From Saprospiraceae bacterium (GTDB lineage: Bacteria > Bacteroidota > Bacteroidia > Chitinophagales > Saprospiraceae), in assembly GCA_020437045.1 (NCBI GenBank), contig JAGQWV010000389.1:1-7710 (forward strand): a stretch of 7,710 bases of DNA, given 5' to 3'. A model generated the notes under the pieces. It saw only the letters and a program-made list of their open reading frames with translations. It was not told the origin of the DNA and made no database searches. Of this stretch, positions 1-6,942 are shown piece by piece (position 1 is the first letter of the stretch; each line of letters starts with the position of its first letter). The position numbers were made by a program, and so were the translations under genes.

Positions 1-65
1 TCTTATGTCAGGAATCCGGGTTGACAGAGACCTTTGATCATCATTTATCCCGAAAACTCAAAGGA

Positions 66-1253
66 TTATTCAAACAAACTATTGGTCAATTCATCCTGAA
101 ATGAATAAAAGACATTTCTTAACTCACTTTCTGCATTGGTACCGTAGTTGACAACAAAGCAGCAGGTAATATCGTAATTAGGAAAATAAAAGCAATTTGC
201 ACTATACCCCAAATCTCGTCCGGTATGCCCATAACCAAATCGATCTGATTGTTGATCCTGATTAAAATACCGTTTCATCAAGCCGGCACCAAGGTATAGA
301 TCGTTATTGGGATCATCAGGATCGATCTCCTCAACAAAAGCGGTCATCTGTTGCATTTCGCTTTCAGACAAAATGGTTTTCTCTCTGACCAAGGCTTCGA
401 TAAACTTTTGCAGATCAAATACGGTACTGTAAAAACCTCCATAGCCATTTCCACTTCCGGTGTTAAAATTAGTGACATTGGTTAAGCTTTGATTATTGTA
501 CAAATCATAATAGCCCTGAGCGGTAATTACGGGTACTTTGTCATGCGAATAGTAGTAGGTATCCCGCATCTGCAGCGGATTAAGCACCATCTCCCGTAAA
601 GCTTCCCAATGCGGTCGACCAATCACCTTATCCAACACCAGGCTTAGTAAAAGCGTATTTGTATTCGAATAAAAACAACTGCTGCCCAAAGGAAATTTTG
701 GCTCTTTTCCATAAGCAAATTCAATTAGTTCTTCGCCTGACCAATGCTTATCCGGATTATTTAATAACGCCAAATAAAAAGATGTACTCGTGATGATATC
801 AAAAATTCCAGTTGTATGATTCATCAATTGCCGAACCGTTGCACCCCGACAATTACTCACCTTTTCCAGGATCTCATCAGACAGGTATTGATCCACTTTA
901 TCATCCAGTGACAAGAGTCCATCTTCTACCAACAGGTGGGTAAGCGTACCATTAAACATTTTGGTGATACTGGCTACCTTGGAAACCGTACATGGTAAAA
1001 AGTCGATTTCCTGGGATAAATCCGCTTTCCCTGCAGAACCAGCCCAGGCGCCATTATTGTCACGAACCAACAATGCAATCCCAGGCAGCCCCTGGGCAAC
1101 ATATGTATCGAGCATGTCTTGAAAAATCTGATGTTTAGGATGCTGCACCGATTCAGGTTGTTCGCTATAGCTACAAGATGCTGAGTGCCCGATATCGCCT
1201 TTGCGACATTCATAAAATACAAGGATGCATAAGAATAAAGTCAAGTTTCTCAT
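66..1253 (-). CDS. Exported serine hydrolase, beta-lactamase class C / DD-peptidase fold
   Basis: A 395-residue protein of the beta-lactamase-related serine hydrolase family (the AmpC, R61 DD-peptidase and esterase group). All three active-site elements are present: SITK at 95-98 (nucleophile Ser95 and Lys98), YSN at 195-197, and HTG at 343-345, the equivalent of KTG. LMNHTTGI (143-150) and the G-x-G-YGG-x-YST stretch (about 268-277) are also usual in this family. A short hydrophobic N-terminus (LTLFLCILVFY) indicates export. Cys16 follows it, but Glu at -1 makes a poor lipobox, so lipid anchoring is doubtful. Substrates in this family include beta-lactams, peptidoglycan peptides, D-amino acid peptides and esters, and the sequence does not say which. 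HTG instead of KTG argues against assuming a true beta-lactamase. It follows the small barrel gene by 3 bp; 65 bp remain to the window edge with no clear gene. Confidence 0.9.
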   Translation of the reverse strand: MRNLTLFLCILVFYECRKGDIGHSASCSYSEQPESVQHPKHQIFQDMLDTYVAQGLPGIALLVRDNNGAWAGSAGKADLSQEIDFLPCTVSKVASITKMFNGTLTHLLVEDGLLSLDDKVDQYLSDEILEKVSNCRGATVRQLMNHTTGIFDIITSTSFYLALLNNPDKHWSGEELIEFAYGKEPKFPLGSSCFYSNTNTLLLSLVLDKVIGRPHWEALREMVLNPLQMRDTYYYSHDKVPVITAQGYYDLYNNQSLTNVTNFNTGSGNGYGGFYSTVFDLQKFIEALVREKTILSESEMQQMTAFVEEIDPDDPNNDLYLGAGLMKRYFNQDQQSDRFGYGHTGRDLGYSANCFYFPNYDITCCFVVNYGTNAESELRNVFYSFQDELTNSLFE

Positions 1254-1256
1254 AGT

Positions 1257-1847
1257 TCATTCATGATTGGATGGGGTAATGGGAACATACAATCCAATGT
1301 GTATGGAGGTCGCCGGCAAAAGCGGTACATATTCCCTAACAAATGGCGTCACCATTCGAAAACGGTATTGAATGAATGGCTGAAAGAGACTGGAAGCCTG
1401 ATATAATAGACCAGAAGCGATTGAAATCTGAGCGTGTGCCTTGCCCAATCTTCCGACCCTCCTATAGTCTCCACTATCTTCCAATTTGAAAATTTCATGT
1501 TTTTCAAAAGTGTGGAGGTAGCCTAAACCACCAGCAACACCGAGTCGCAAGCCACGAAATAGCTTAAAATCCCAATTATACTCACCATAAATTTGTAAGC
1601 CATGATGTACCAGCCGATGGTAATAATAGCCCAACTTCCAAGTTAAAAAGGTACGCGAGTTTTCCTTTTCTCTAAGTCGTGTCTGTAACCCTATATCCAA
1701 CCCGGGATGCACTGCCCCGGCCCAGGTACCTCCGGGTAAGCTGGTCGCATGGCTAAAAAATGAGAAAGAAACGGCAGATTTTTGGGCAAAACCATGAAAT
1801 GTAAAGAAAGTAAGTAGAACGGTGAGAATTAGCGTTGATCGAAGCAT
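1257..1847 (-). CDS. Uncharacterised small outer membrane beta-barrel protein
   Basis: I do not recognise a named family. With the ATG at 1847 the product is 196 residues and starts with a clear Sec signal, MLRSTLILTVLLTFFTFHGFA, with a likely cut before Gln22. A longer reading from a GTG at 1898 adds 17 residues that would bury the signal, so the internal ATG is preferred. The mature part alternates hydrophobic and polar residues and is rich in aromatic residues and glycine (for example LGYYYHRLVHHGLQIYGEYNW and the GVAGGLGYLH segment), as in an 8- to 10-strand barrel, and ends with the strand-like SIHIGLYVPI. No catalytic motif is evident. The stop lies 3 bp before the serine hydrolase start, so the two are probably one transcript, and a possible promoter lies about 100 bp upstream. 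Barrel and envelope location are inferred from sequence pattern only. Confidence 0.65.
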   Translation of the reverse strand: MLRSTLILTVLLTFFTFHGFAQKSAVSFSFFSHATSLPGGTWAGAVHPGLDIGLQTRLREKENSRTFLTWKLGYYYHRLVHHGLQIYGEYNWDFKLFRGLRLGVAGGLGYLHTFEKHEIFKLEDSGDYRRVGRLGKAHAQISIASGLLYQASSLFQPFIQYRFRMVTPFVREYVPLLPATSIHIGLYVPITPSNHE

Positions 1848-1948
1848 GGGAATAAATGATTTTGATTTTAGCGACAAAACCCACAATCCTTCAATCACTT
1901 CATTCTAATTTAGCAATAACTAAGGAAGTTTAGAAATTTTTAGTAGAA

Positions 1949-1981
1949 CAAATTAAGTGTGAAGTTAAATGAAAGGGCAAA
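1949..1981 (-). promoter_or_regulatory. Possible Bacteroidota-type promoter for the barrel/serine hydrolase pair
   Basis: On the minus strand a TTTG (1981-1978) stands 21 bp before TTAATTTG (1956-1949). The known Bacteroidota vegetative pattern is TTTG or TTG, a spacer of about 17-23 bp, then TAnnTTTG; the match is 7 of 8 in the -7 box. Transcription would begin near 1942, leaving a leader of roughly 95 nt before the ATG at 1847. It sits in the 192-bp gap after the FKBP gene (1848-2039), the largest gap in the window, in which I see no clear terminator or RNA gene. Such short A/T-rich motifs also occur by chance. Confidence 0.35.
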
Positions 1982-2039
1982 CTAAAATTTCACAAGCTCT
2001 CAGAAATGCTCCACACCATATTCAGATTTGGCAACTCGA

Positions 2040-2630
2040 TCATTCTTCGATTTTCTCCAGAACTTCAATATCAAAGATCAAATGTTGGTCTGGTTTGACG
2101 AGACTGCCAAATCCTTTTGAACTATATCCTTTATAGGCGGGAACCAGCAGGATAATGCGACCTCCAACCTTTATAAGAGGTAGACCGTCATTCCACCCCT
2201 GAATGACATTGCCCAAATAAAATGTAAATGGTTGACCGCGTTGACGCGATGATTGAAAGGCCTGCAGATCGGTATCATATCCTGTATAATCTACTTTCAA
2301 ACGGTCGCCCCAGGCAATTGAAGAACCATCTCCTGGTTTTAATATCTTATAAAACAAGCCATTGGAAGTTTGCTGGAGATCCCAATGATGATCTATAATG
2401 AGATTGACGACCTCATTATGCTGCACCTCGCTGGAATCTTCAGGGTTGTCAATAAGCCAGGGAGCACATCGGGTGATCACAACTTCTTCCGCAATGGAGG
2501 GCATAACAAAATCTTCTTCCAGCGGCTCTTGCTCTGATTTTGATTGTCCACACCCTATCACAGAGAGATAGAAAGAAAGACCTACAAGTATAGTTAAAAG
2601 TAAAAGTCCAGTTTTAATTCTTGGCCGCAC
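2040..2630 (-). CDS. FKBP-type peptidyl-prolyl isomerase lipoprotein
   Basis: A 196-residue protein with a lipoprotein signal (lipobox VIGC, Cys27), an acidic linker region and one C-terminal FKBP domain at about 92-192. FKBPs catalyse cis-trans isomerisation of X-Pro bonds in folding proteins; this one would act in the cell envelope. Against human FKBP12, the pocket residues Tyr26, Phe36, Phe46, Val55-Ile56, Trp59 and Phe99 are matched by Tyr115, Phe125, Phe135, Val142-Ile143, Trp146 and Phe186. Asp37 is replaced by Gln126 (FQSS for FDSS). The Tyr82 loop is PAYKGYSSKG, with one extra residue, so Tyr169 may fill that place. The start is GTG: it is the first usable start after an in-frame stop about 30 bp upstream, and it gives a proper basic N-terminus. 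It overlaps the TPR lipoprotein gene by 17 bp, implying coupling. The fold call is firm; catalytic activity is uncertain. Confidence 0.88.
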   Translation of the reverse strand: MRPRIKTGLLLLTILVGLSFYLSVIGCGQSKSEQEPLEEDFVMPSIAEEVVITRCAPWLIDNPEDSSEVQHNEVVNLIIDHHWDLQQTSNGLFYKILKPGDGSSIAWGDRLKVDYTGYDTDLQAFQSSRQRGQPFTFYLGNVIQGWNDGLPLIKVGGRIILLVPAYKGYSSKGFGSLVKPDQHLIFDIEVLEKIEE

Positions 2631-4032
2631 GGATAGTCGTATTTTCCTGTATCCAGCAACCTACCCGAAAAGAGCCACCTTCTTGCAGGTTTCTTTGAAA
2701 GACATCTTCCTTCGAAGGCATATATTTGGCGTATGTATTGATCCACTTATTGGCCTCCTCGGCTGCCTCGGGATCAATACGTTTGGCATAGTTCCATTTA
2801 TCAATAGCCGGCCATACTACTATTTGGCTATCCCAACCTCGTCCAGGACCACAGAGAGGGCCACTGGATGCATACAGTCTCCCGATCAACAAGAACGGTT
2901 CGCCCCAATTTGGTCGACTTTCTGCCGCTTGCAACGCAAATTGGCGAGACAGAGGAAAGTTCTTTAAATCACGGTAATATATTTTAGATACCAACAGTAA
3001 ATAGTTGGCCTTTTTATCCCTGTCTTCGGCATTACTAGCTGCTTCCTGAAATCGGGTCACCGCTTCCTCATAGTTACCATCGCGGAGTGCTTTGTAAGCC
3101 ATAGCTGATTCTGTGGGAGTTGCTTCTGTCATGCAATGTCGACGCCCAGCATCTGCCAAAAGATTTATTTCCATCGAACTGGTATCACATCCGCCCCATC
3201 GTAATCGACCATACACTTCACCTATTACTTCGCAATTGGCCGTATCCATCTGATAAACAGGTATGTATTTAGCAATGTAATAATCACAATCATAAAATCC
3301 CTTTACCCCCTCGAAAGCCTCTAATCGTTCCGGTACATATTCGTTGATAATCTGCCACTGCTCTTTATTTTCTCCACTTTCCAGACCTGCCAGCAACCGC
3401 GCCCGAATCAGCTGTTCATATTTCTGAGCTTCACTCAGATCTACTTTGTCATCAAAATATCTTCTTACCAACAAATCGGTAAATGGGTTCAGAATAAAGA
3501 GAGGAGCCTCTTTAGGATCAGCATCCATTGACTTCTTAAATAGCGTGAAAATTTCATCTTGTTCAGCCCGATCCTTGTACTTATAGTAAAGATCGAACGC
3601 TTTGCGTCCAGCTACATAACCTAGTTCGCCGAAACACTGTTCAATATGATCATACATTAGAAAGATGGAGTCTACATAGGCAGCCTTTTTGGCTTCATCA
3701 GCTGTATTTTCCATAAAGTATTCGTAGAAACGTATCCCATCGGCAAAATGGGTGTTCCTGTGTCCATCTGCTGCCGGTGCAAGTCGATAGGCGGTACGCC
3801 AATAATTATAGGCTTGTTTATAATCCTCCTGCTTTAAAAAATCACGGTAGATGACATGCGCATTTAATGCTGTTTCCTCATCTGCAGATTCATCAAAAGT
3901 GCCACATGGCCCAGACTTCTTCGGTGCCGTGGGCTCAGTTGCGGTTGTGGTCGCAGGTGGAACCACTTTGGGGCTACAGGCAAAAAGAAACAAGCTAATG
4001 ATGCCAAGGCAAACAGGAATCGACTTTCTCAT
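2614..4032 (-). CDS. TPR-like lipoprotein (downstream paralogue)
   Basis: A 472-residue protein homologous along most of its length to the gene just upstream. It begins MRKSIPVCLGIISLFLFAC, a lipoprotein signal with lipobox LFAC and lipidated Cys19, followed by a Pro/Thr-rich tether (about 22-39). The body keeps landmarks of its neighbour: AYRLAPAADG (81-90, against AYEMAPAADG), a GRKAFDLYY segment (142-150), a TPR pair at about 311-372, SRPNWGEPFLLIGRLYA (372-388) and VGCWIQENTTIR near the end. Six cysteines (43, 133, 249, 282, 394, 459) align with those of the paralogue. It should be anchored by lipid on the periplasmic side of a membrane or at the surface; no acidic export signal of the Bacteroidota surface type follows Cys19. 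The ATG lies about 30 bp past the hairpin, and its 3' end overlaps the FKBP gene by 17 bp. A scaffold or binding role is inferred from the repeats only. Confidence 0.8.
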   Translation of the reverse strand: MRKSIPVCLGIISLFLFACSPKVVPPATTTATEPTAPKKSGPCGTFDESADEETALNAHVIYRDFLKQEDYKQAYNYWRTAYRLAPAADGHRNTHFADGIRFYEYFMENTADEAKKAAYVDSIFLMYDHIEQCFGELGYVAGRKAFDLYYKYKDRAEQDEIFTLFKKSMDADPKEAPLFILNPFTDLLVRRYFDDKVDLSEAQKYEQLIRARLLAGLESGENKEQWQIINEYVPERLEAFEGVKGFYDCDYYIAKYIPVYQMDTANCEVIGEVYGRLRWGGCDTSSMEINLLADAGRRHCMTEATPTESAMAYKALRDGNYEEAVTRFQEAASNAEDRDKKANYLLLVSKIYYRDLKNFPLSRQFALQAAESRPNWGEPFLLIGRLYASSGPLCGPGRGWDSQIVVWPAIDKWNYAKRIDPEAAEEANKWINTYAKYMPSKEDVFQRNLQEGGSFRVGCWIQENTTIRAAKN

Positions 4033-4062
4033 GATTTAGGATTATCCGTTCTTAAAAATTGA

Positions 4063-4094
4063 AAAAGCTTCGCAATCAGCATTACGAAGCTTTT
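4063..4094 (-). terminator. Intercistronic hairpin, possible intrinsic terminator or attenuator
   Basis: A perfect inverted repeat, AAAAGCTTCG / CGAAGCTTTT, pairs 4063-4072 with 4085-4094 around a 12-nt loop. Read on the minus strand, the right arm runs into a T-rich tail (TTTTTCAATTTTTAAG), the layout of a Rho-independent terminator. It lies about 45 bp after the stop of the first TPR gene and ends about 30 bp before the start of the second. It could end part of the transcript from the purH/coaX side, or act as a stem in the leader of the second TPR gene or as an mRNA-stabilising processing site. The A/T-rich outer pairs make it weaker than a classical GC-rich terminator, and the symmetry would allow function in either direction. 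Confidence 0.5.
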
Positions 4095-4138
4095 CTATTT
4101 CTATAGGTTAAAACAATGGAAATTTATCTATGCGTTTC

Positions 4139-5557
4139 TTACTGAACACGAAGTTTTGTTTGTTCACCAATCCAGCAACCTGTATTTAGAACATCTCCTT
4201 CTTTATGACCACGCATAAACGCATCATCTTTACTCGGACGGTTACTATTATAGATTCCGATCTTGCGATCAGCCTCTTCCGAAACGGTGTCATCAATCGA
4301 CCTTGCATAAATATATTTATCAAGTGCTGCAAGAATTACGATCCGTTGACCCCAGGCATCACCGCCACATGACTTAGCGGCCTGAGCGTAAATGTCTCCA
4401 ATGAGTAAATAAGGTTGTCCCCACTTGGGCCGAAGCTCTGCTGCTTTTAGTGCATCTGAACGGGCATCTTGCCATTTACTAAGTTTTCGGAATTCGATTG
4501 AAGCGATGTTGAAATAGTATTGAGATCTTTTATCCGGATCTTCTTCGCTTTCTAAAGCTTCCCGGTATTTTATAGCTGCGTTTTCAAAGTCTCCTTCCTT
4601 ATAGAGTCTGTTTGCCAGTACTCCTGGATTATTCTTCTCAAATTCGGCTTGCAATCGCGCATTTTCTTCTGCGGCATACTCTTCATAAGTCGACTGTAGT
4701 TTTTTCAAAAACTCATCTTCTTTATCACAGCCTTCCTGGATCAATTTATTGTATACGTATTTGACCACATCAGGATCATCCGGTTTCTCATTATACATCG
4801 GCTCCAATTTTGACTTGAAATACTCACAATCAAAAATTTCGCTTTCTATCTCAGCAAACTTGGCTAGCATTCTTGCCTTAGCCGATTCGTAGTACTGAGA
4901 ATAATCTTTGCTGTTTTCGATGCCATAGTCAGCTGCTTCAACCAAACGTTCATAGATAGCCCGAACTTCCTCCGCCGTCATCTTATTTTGTTTGTATTGA
5001 TAGACTACAATGTTTGCGACCGGCTCAAACAAAATATATTCAACTTCGTTTCCTGCTTTATCGAGAGACTGCATAAAGGCTTCCAGGTTGGGACCATAAG
5101 GGGAATTAAATTCATAAAACATATCAAAGCCCTTTCTTCCCAACAAGTGACCGGCACGTACTTTGTGACAATCTGCATCACAGTCCTTCAGGGTGATACC
5201 GCCATTTTCATAGCAGTAAGCTGCTTTGTCATAAAGCTCGAGAATTTTATCGATAAGCTCCTTACGTTTAGCCTCATCGGTTGTTGCCTTAAGTTGCTCT
5301 TTGTAGATCTTAATACCATCTGTATAATGAAAATCCCGTAAACCATCTGCCGCGGGAGCCATTTCGTAGGCTTTTTGCCACTCTGTATAGGCTAGCCCAA
5401 AATCATTCATCTTTAATGCTGACCGGTAGTTAGAGTGGGCAGCTTCTGCCTGGTCTTTTTGGGGTGAATCGTTCCAGTTTTCACATTGTCCAAATGCATA
5501 ATTACCAAGGCCAAATGCGAGAAAAACCAGAAAAAACAAAATCTTTCTAGAAACCAT
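4139..5557 (-). CDS. Secreted periplasmic TPR-like protein (upstream paralogue)
   Basis: A 472-residue alpha-helical protein with a Sec signal (RKILFFLVFLAFGLG) and probable cleavage before Gln24; the next residue, Cys25, lacks a lipobox (FGQC), so a soluble periplasmic form is expected. Helical repeats typical of tetratricopeptides are visible near residues 40-75 and more clearly at about 314-395, where NRLYKEGDFENAAIKYREAL is followed by a helix pair and by LRPKWGQPYLLIGDIYAQAA. The C-terminus carries TGCWIGEQTKLRVQ. TPR domains normally bind proteins; no catalytic motif is seen. The gene starts 2 bp after the stop of the barrel gene, so coupled translation is likely. The next gene downstream is a paralogue of identical length. 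Six cysteines (25, 115, 244, 277, 397, 461) match positions in it. Bacteroidota often have such a TPR protein near coaX, but its job is not established to my knowledge. Confidence 0.8.
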   Translation of the reverse strand: MVSRKILFFLVFLAFGLGNYAFGQCENWNDSPQKDQAEAAHSNYRSALKMNDFGLAYTEWQKAYEMAPAADGLRDFHYTDGIKIYKEQLKATTDEAKRKELIDKILELYDKAAYCYENGGITLKDCDADCHKVRAGHLLGRKGFDMFYEFNSPYGPNLEAFMQSLDKAGNEVEYILFEPVANIVVYQYKQNKMTAEEVRAIYERLVEAADYGIENSKDYSQYYESAKARMLAKFAEIESEIFDCEYFKSKLEPMYNEKPDDPDVVKYVYNKLIQEGCDKEDEFLKKLQSTYEEYAAEENARLQAEFEKNNPGVLANRLYKEGDFENAAIKYREALESEEDPDKRSQYYFNIASIEFRKLSKWQDARSDALKAAELRPKWGQPYLLIGDIYAQAAKSCGGDAWGQRIVILAALDKYIYARSIDDTVSEEADRKIGIYNSNRPSKDDAFMRGHKEGDVLNTGCWIGEQTKLRVQ

Positions 5558-5559
5558 GA

Positions 5560-6942
5560 TTAGTCAAATTTTCTTTTTAGAAACCACAAATTATTATTGA
5601 GGGTGACCCCAACACTAAATCCTAAAACACTTTCTTTAATTGGAATATTACCGCTATGATTGCCGTAATTGAGCCCTAAGTTAATAAATGATAATTGTCT
5701 AGACACTACAACTGGCAGACCAATACCTGCATTTAATGAAAATTGCTTGATTTGTTCATCATTTATCACCCGGGGGTCAGTACCGATCTGAATACCAGCA
5801 CGATACATCACTCTCTTCCAATATGAATTGTATGAGATATAATCGGGAGTATACTGAAAACCTGCTCCGACATAAAAAGCATTTTTTAATTTATATGTAC
5901 TAAGTTCATTTTCATACTTATTACCATTGATAAAAGTGGTATTAAATCCCAGAAGCCATCTTGCACCTTTCCGGTACACCAAACCCAAAGACAGATCGCC
6001 AGACAATTTTCCCGATCGCTCTATATCGGTTTGATAGGAAATGGTATCGGTCTCATCATTCTGGGGAAATTCGTCAGCCAATCCCTGGAAGGTTACTCCT
6101 TTCAGTGCTACAAAGTCAGTTGAAAGTGTCCGGAACCGAGTTCCGGTAGTCGAGGATAATCCGACTGTGATCATCTTTACATCGCGAATGTTTTCTGCTC
6201 CTTTACCATTGGATAGATCAAATTCATATTGGAGACCTGATTTGAGTAAAAAGCCCCGGTAGCTAGCCTCATTAAACGAATAATTATCAAAGGCTAAAGG
6301 AAGGTCACGGTATAACACCGATTTTTCCTTCAGAATGGTCCCAAAGAGATAGCCAAGAGAAACACCGGCATATAGCTTCTTATATTTCACCCCGTGGCTC
6401 CAGACGACCTTATTTAAGCCACCTGAGCCCTCAATCTCCTCTCTCACGCGTCCAATATTGTCAATCTCTCTTTCTCTTCGAGAATAATGATTAACCCTGC
6501 TATACGGTAGAAGTGCAATGCCCATACTCCAATTAAAATCCTGACTTTTACGATCCAGAAGGCGATTTACCGGATTGATGACTGGAAAAGCGAGCGAAAA
6601 GTAATTGAGATTACCCCCAAGATAACTAGTACTTTCATTCGTTGAGGGCACCTTCAATTTAGAATATGATACATCAAGTCCGAGTTCAAAAGAGGTTGCT
6701 TGAAGTGCTGCCAGTGATGCTGGATTCGAAAGATTGGTCTGATACAAATCTGAATAAGCGGCACCAATACCTCCCATAGTCAGAGTGGGAACAAATTGAT
6801 CGCTATATAAGTCCCCCAATCCAAAACGTGAATAAGGTGAATCGACTTCATTCTGGGCCATAGCGCAAAAATGCCCGAGGGTTGCTACCAGAATGGTTAA
6901 AAGTTTAATAGCTTTTTTGCACATTATAGTCCAATATTTCAT
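5560..6942 (-). CDS. FadL/PorV-like outer membrane beta-barrel protein
   Basis: A 460-residue exported protein. The N-terminus has a Sec signal with a basic stretch (CKKAIK), a hydrophobic core and a likely signal peptidase I cut at AMA|Q, after Ala29. The mature start has SPYSRFGLGDL (35-45), then MGGIGAAYSD (56-65) and an NPASLAAL segment (73-80). This order, including the NPA motif, resembles FadL-type transport barrels and PorV-like proteins of Bacteroidota. The rest alternates polar and hydrophobic residues with many Gly, Tyr and Phe, as in transmembrane beta strands, and it ends LWFLKRKFD, a common kind of C-terminus for barrels in this phylum. The substrate is unknown. With the ATG at 6942 it overlaps coaX by 38 bp. 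A second ATG at 6924 (codon 7) gives a more typical short signal peptide and a 20-bp overlap; the sequence does not decide between them. Confidence 0.8.
   Translation of the reverse strand: MKYWTIMCKKAIKLLTILVATLGHFCAMAQNEVDSPYSRFGLGDLYSDQFVPTLTMGGIGAAYSDLYQTNLSNPASLAALQATSFELGLDVSYSKLKVPSTNESTSYLGGNLNYFSLAFPVINPVNRLLDRKSQDFNWSMGIALLPYSRVNHYSRREREIDNIGRVREEIEGSGGLNKVVWSHGVKYKKLYAGVSLGYLFGTILKEKSVLYRDLPLAFDNYSFNEASYRGFLLKSGLQYEFDLSNGKGAENIRDVKMITVGLSSTTGTRFRTLSTDFVALKGVTFQGLADEFPQNDETDTISYQTDIERSGKLSGDLSLGLVYRKGARWLLGFNTTFINGNKYENELSTYKLKNAFYVGAGFQYTPDYISYNSYWKRVMYRAGIQIGTDPRVINDEQIKQFSLNAGIGLPVVVSRQLSFINLGLNYGNHSGNIPIKESVLGFSVGVTLNNNLWFLKRKFD

Noticed and set aside
31..64. Inverted repeat CCTTTGA / TCAAAGG just after the serine hydrolase stop
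   Set aside because: Only 7 bp of stem with a 20-nt loop and no T-run on the minus-strand side; too weak to call a terminator.
1848..1898. N-terminal extension of the small barrel gene from a GTG at 1898
   Set aside because: It would place 17 unrelated residues before a complete signal peptide starting at the ATG at 1847.
1990..2030. Possible terminator after the FKBP gene
   Set aside because: Only three contiguous base pairs (AGC/GCT) and then mismatches; no stable stem or T-run found.
2683..2967. 94-codon open frame on the + strand inside the second TPR gene
   Set aside because: Antisense to conserved TPR coding sequence, with no signal, domain or neighbour supporting it.
4115..4125. TAAATTTC as a -7 box for the second TPR gene
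   Set aside because: Resembles TAnnTTTG but no TTG-type -33 element stands at the right distance upstream, and the hairpin would lie between it and the gene.
4988..5341. 117-codon open frame on the + strand inside the first TPR gene
   Set aside because: Lies wholly antisense to a well-supported gene, shows no recognisable domain, and its composition is what a complementary frame gives.
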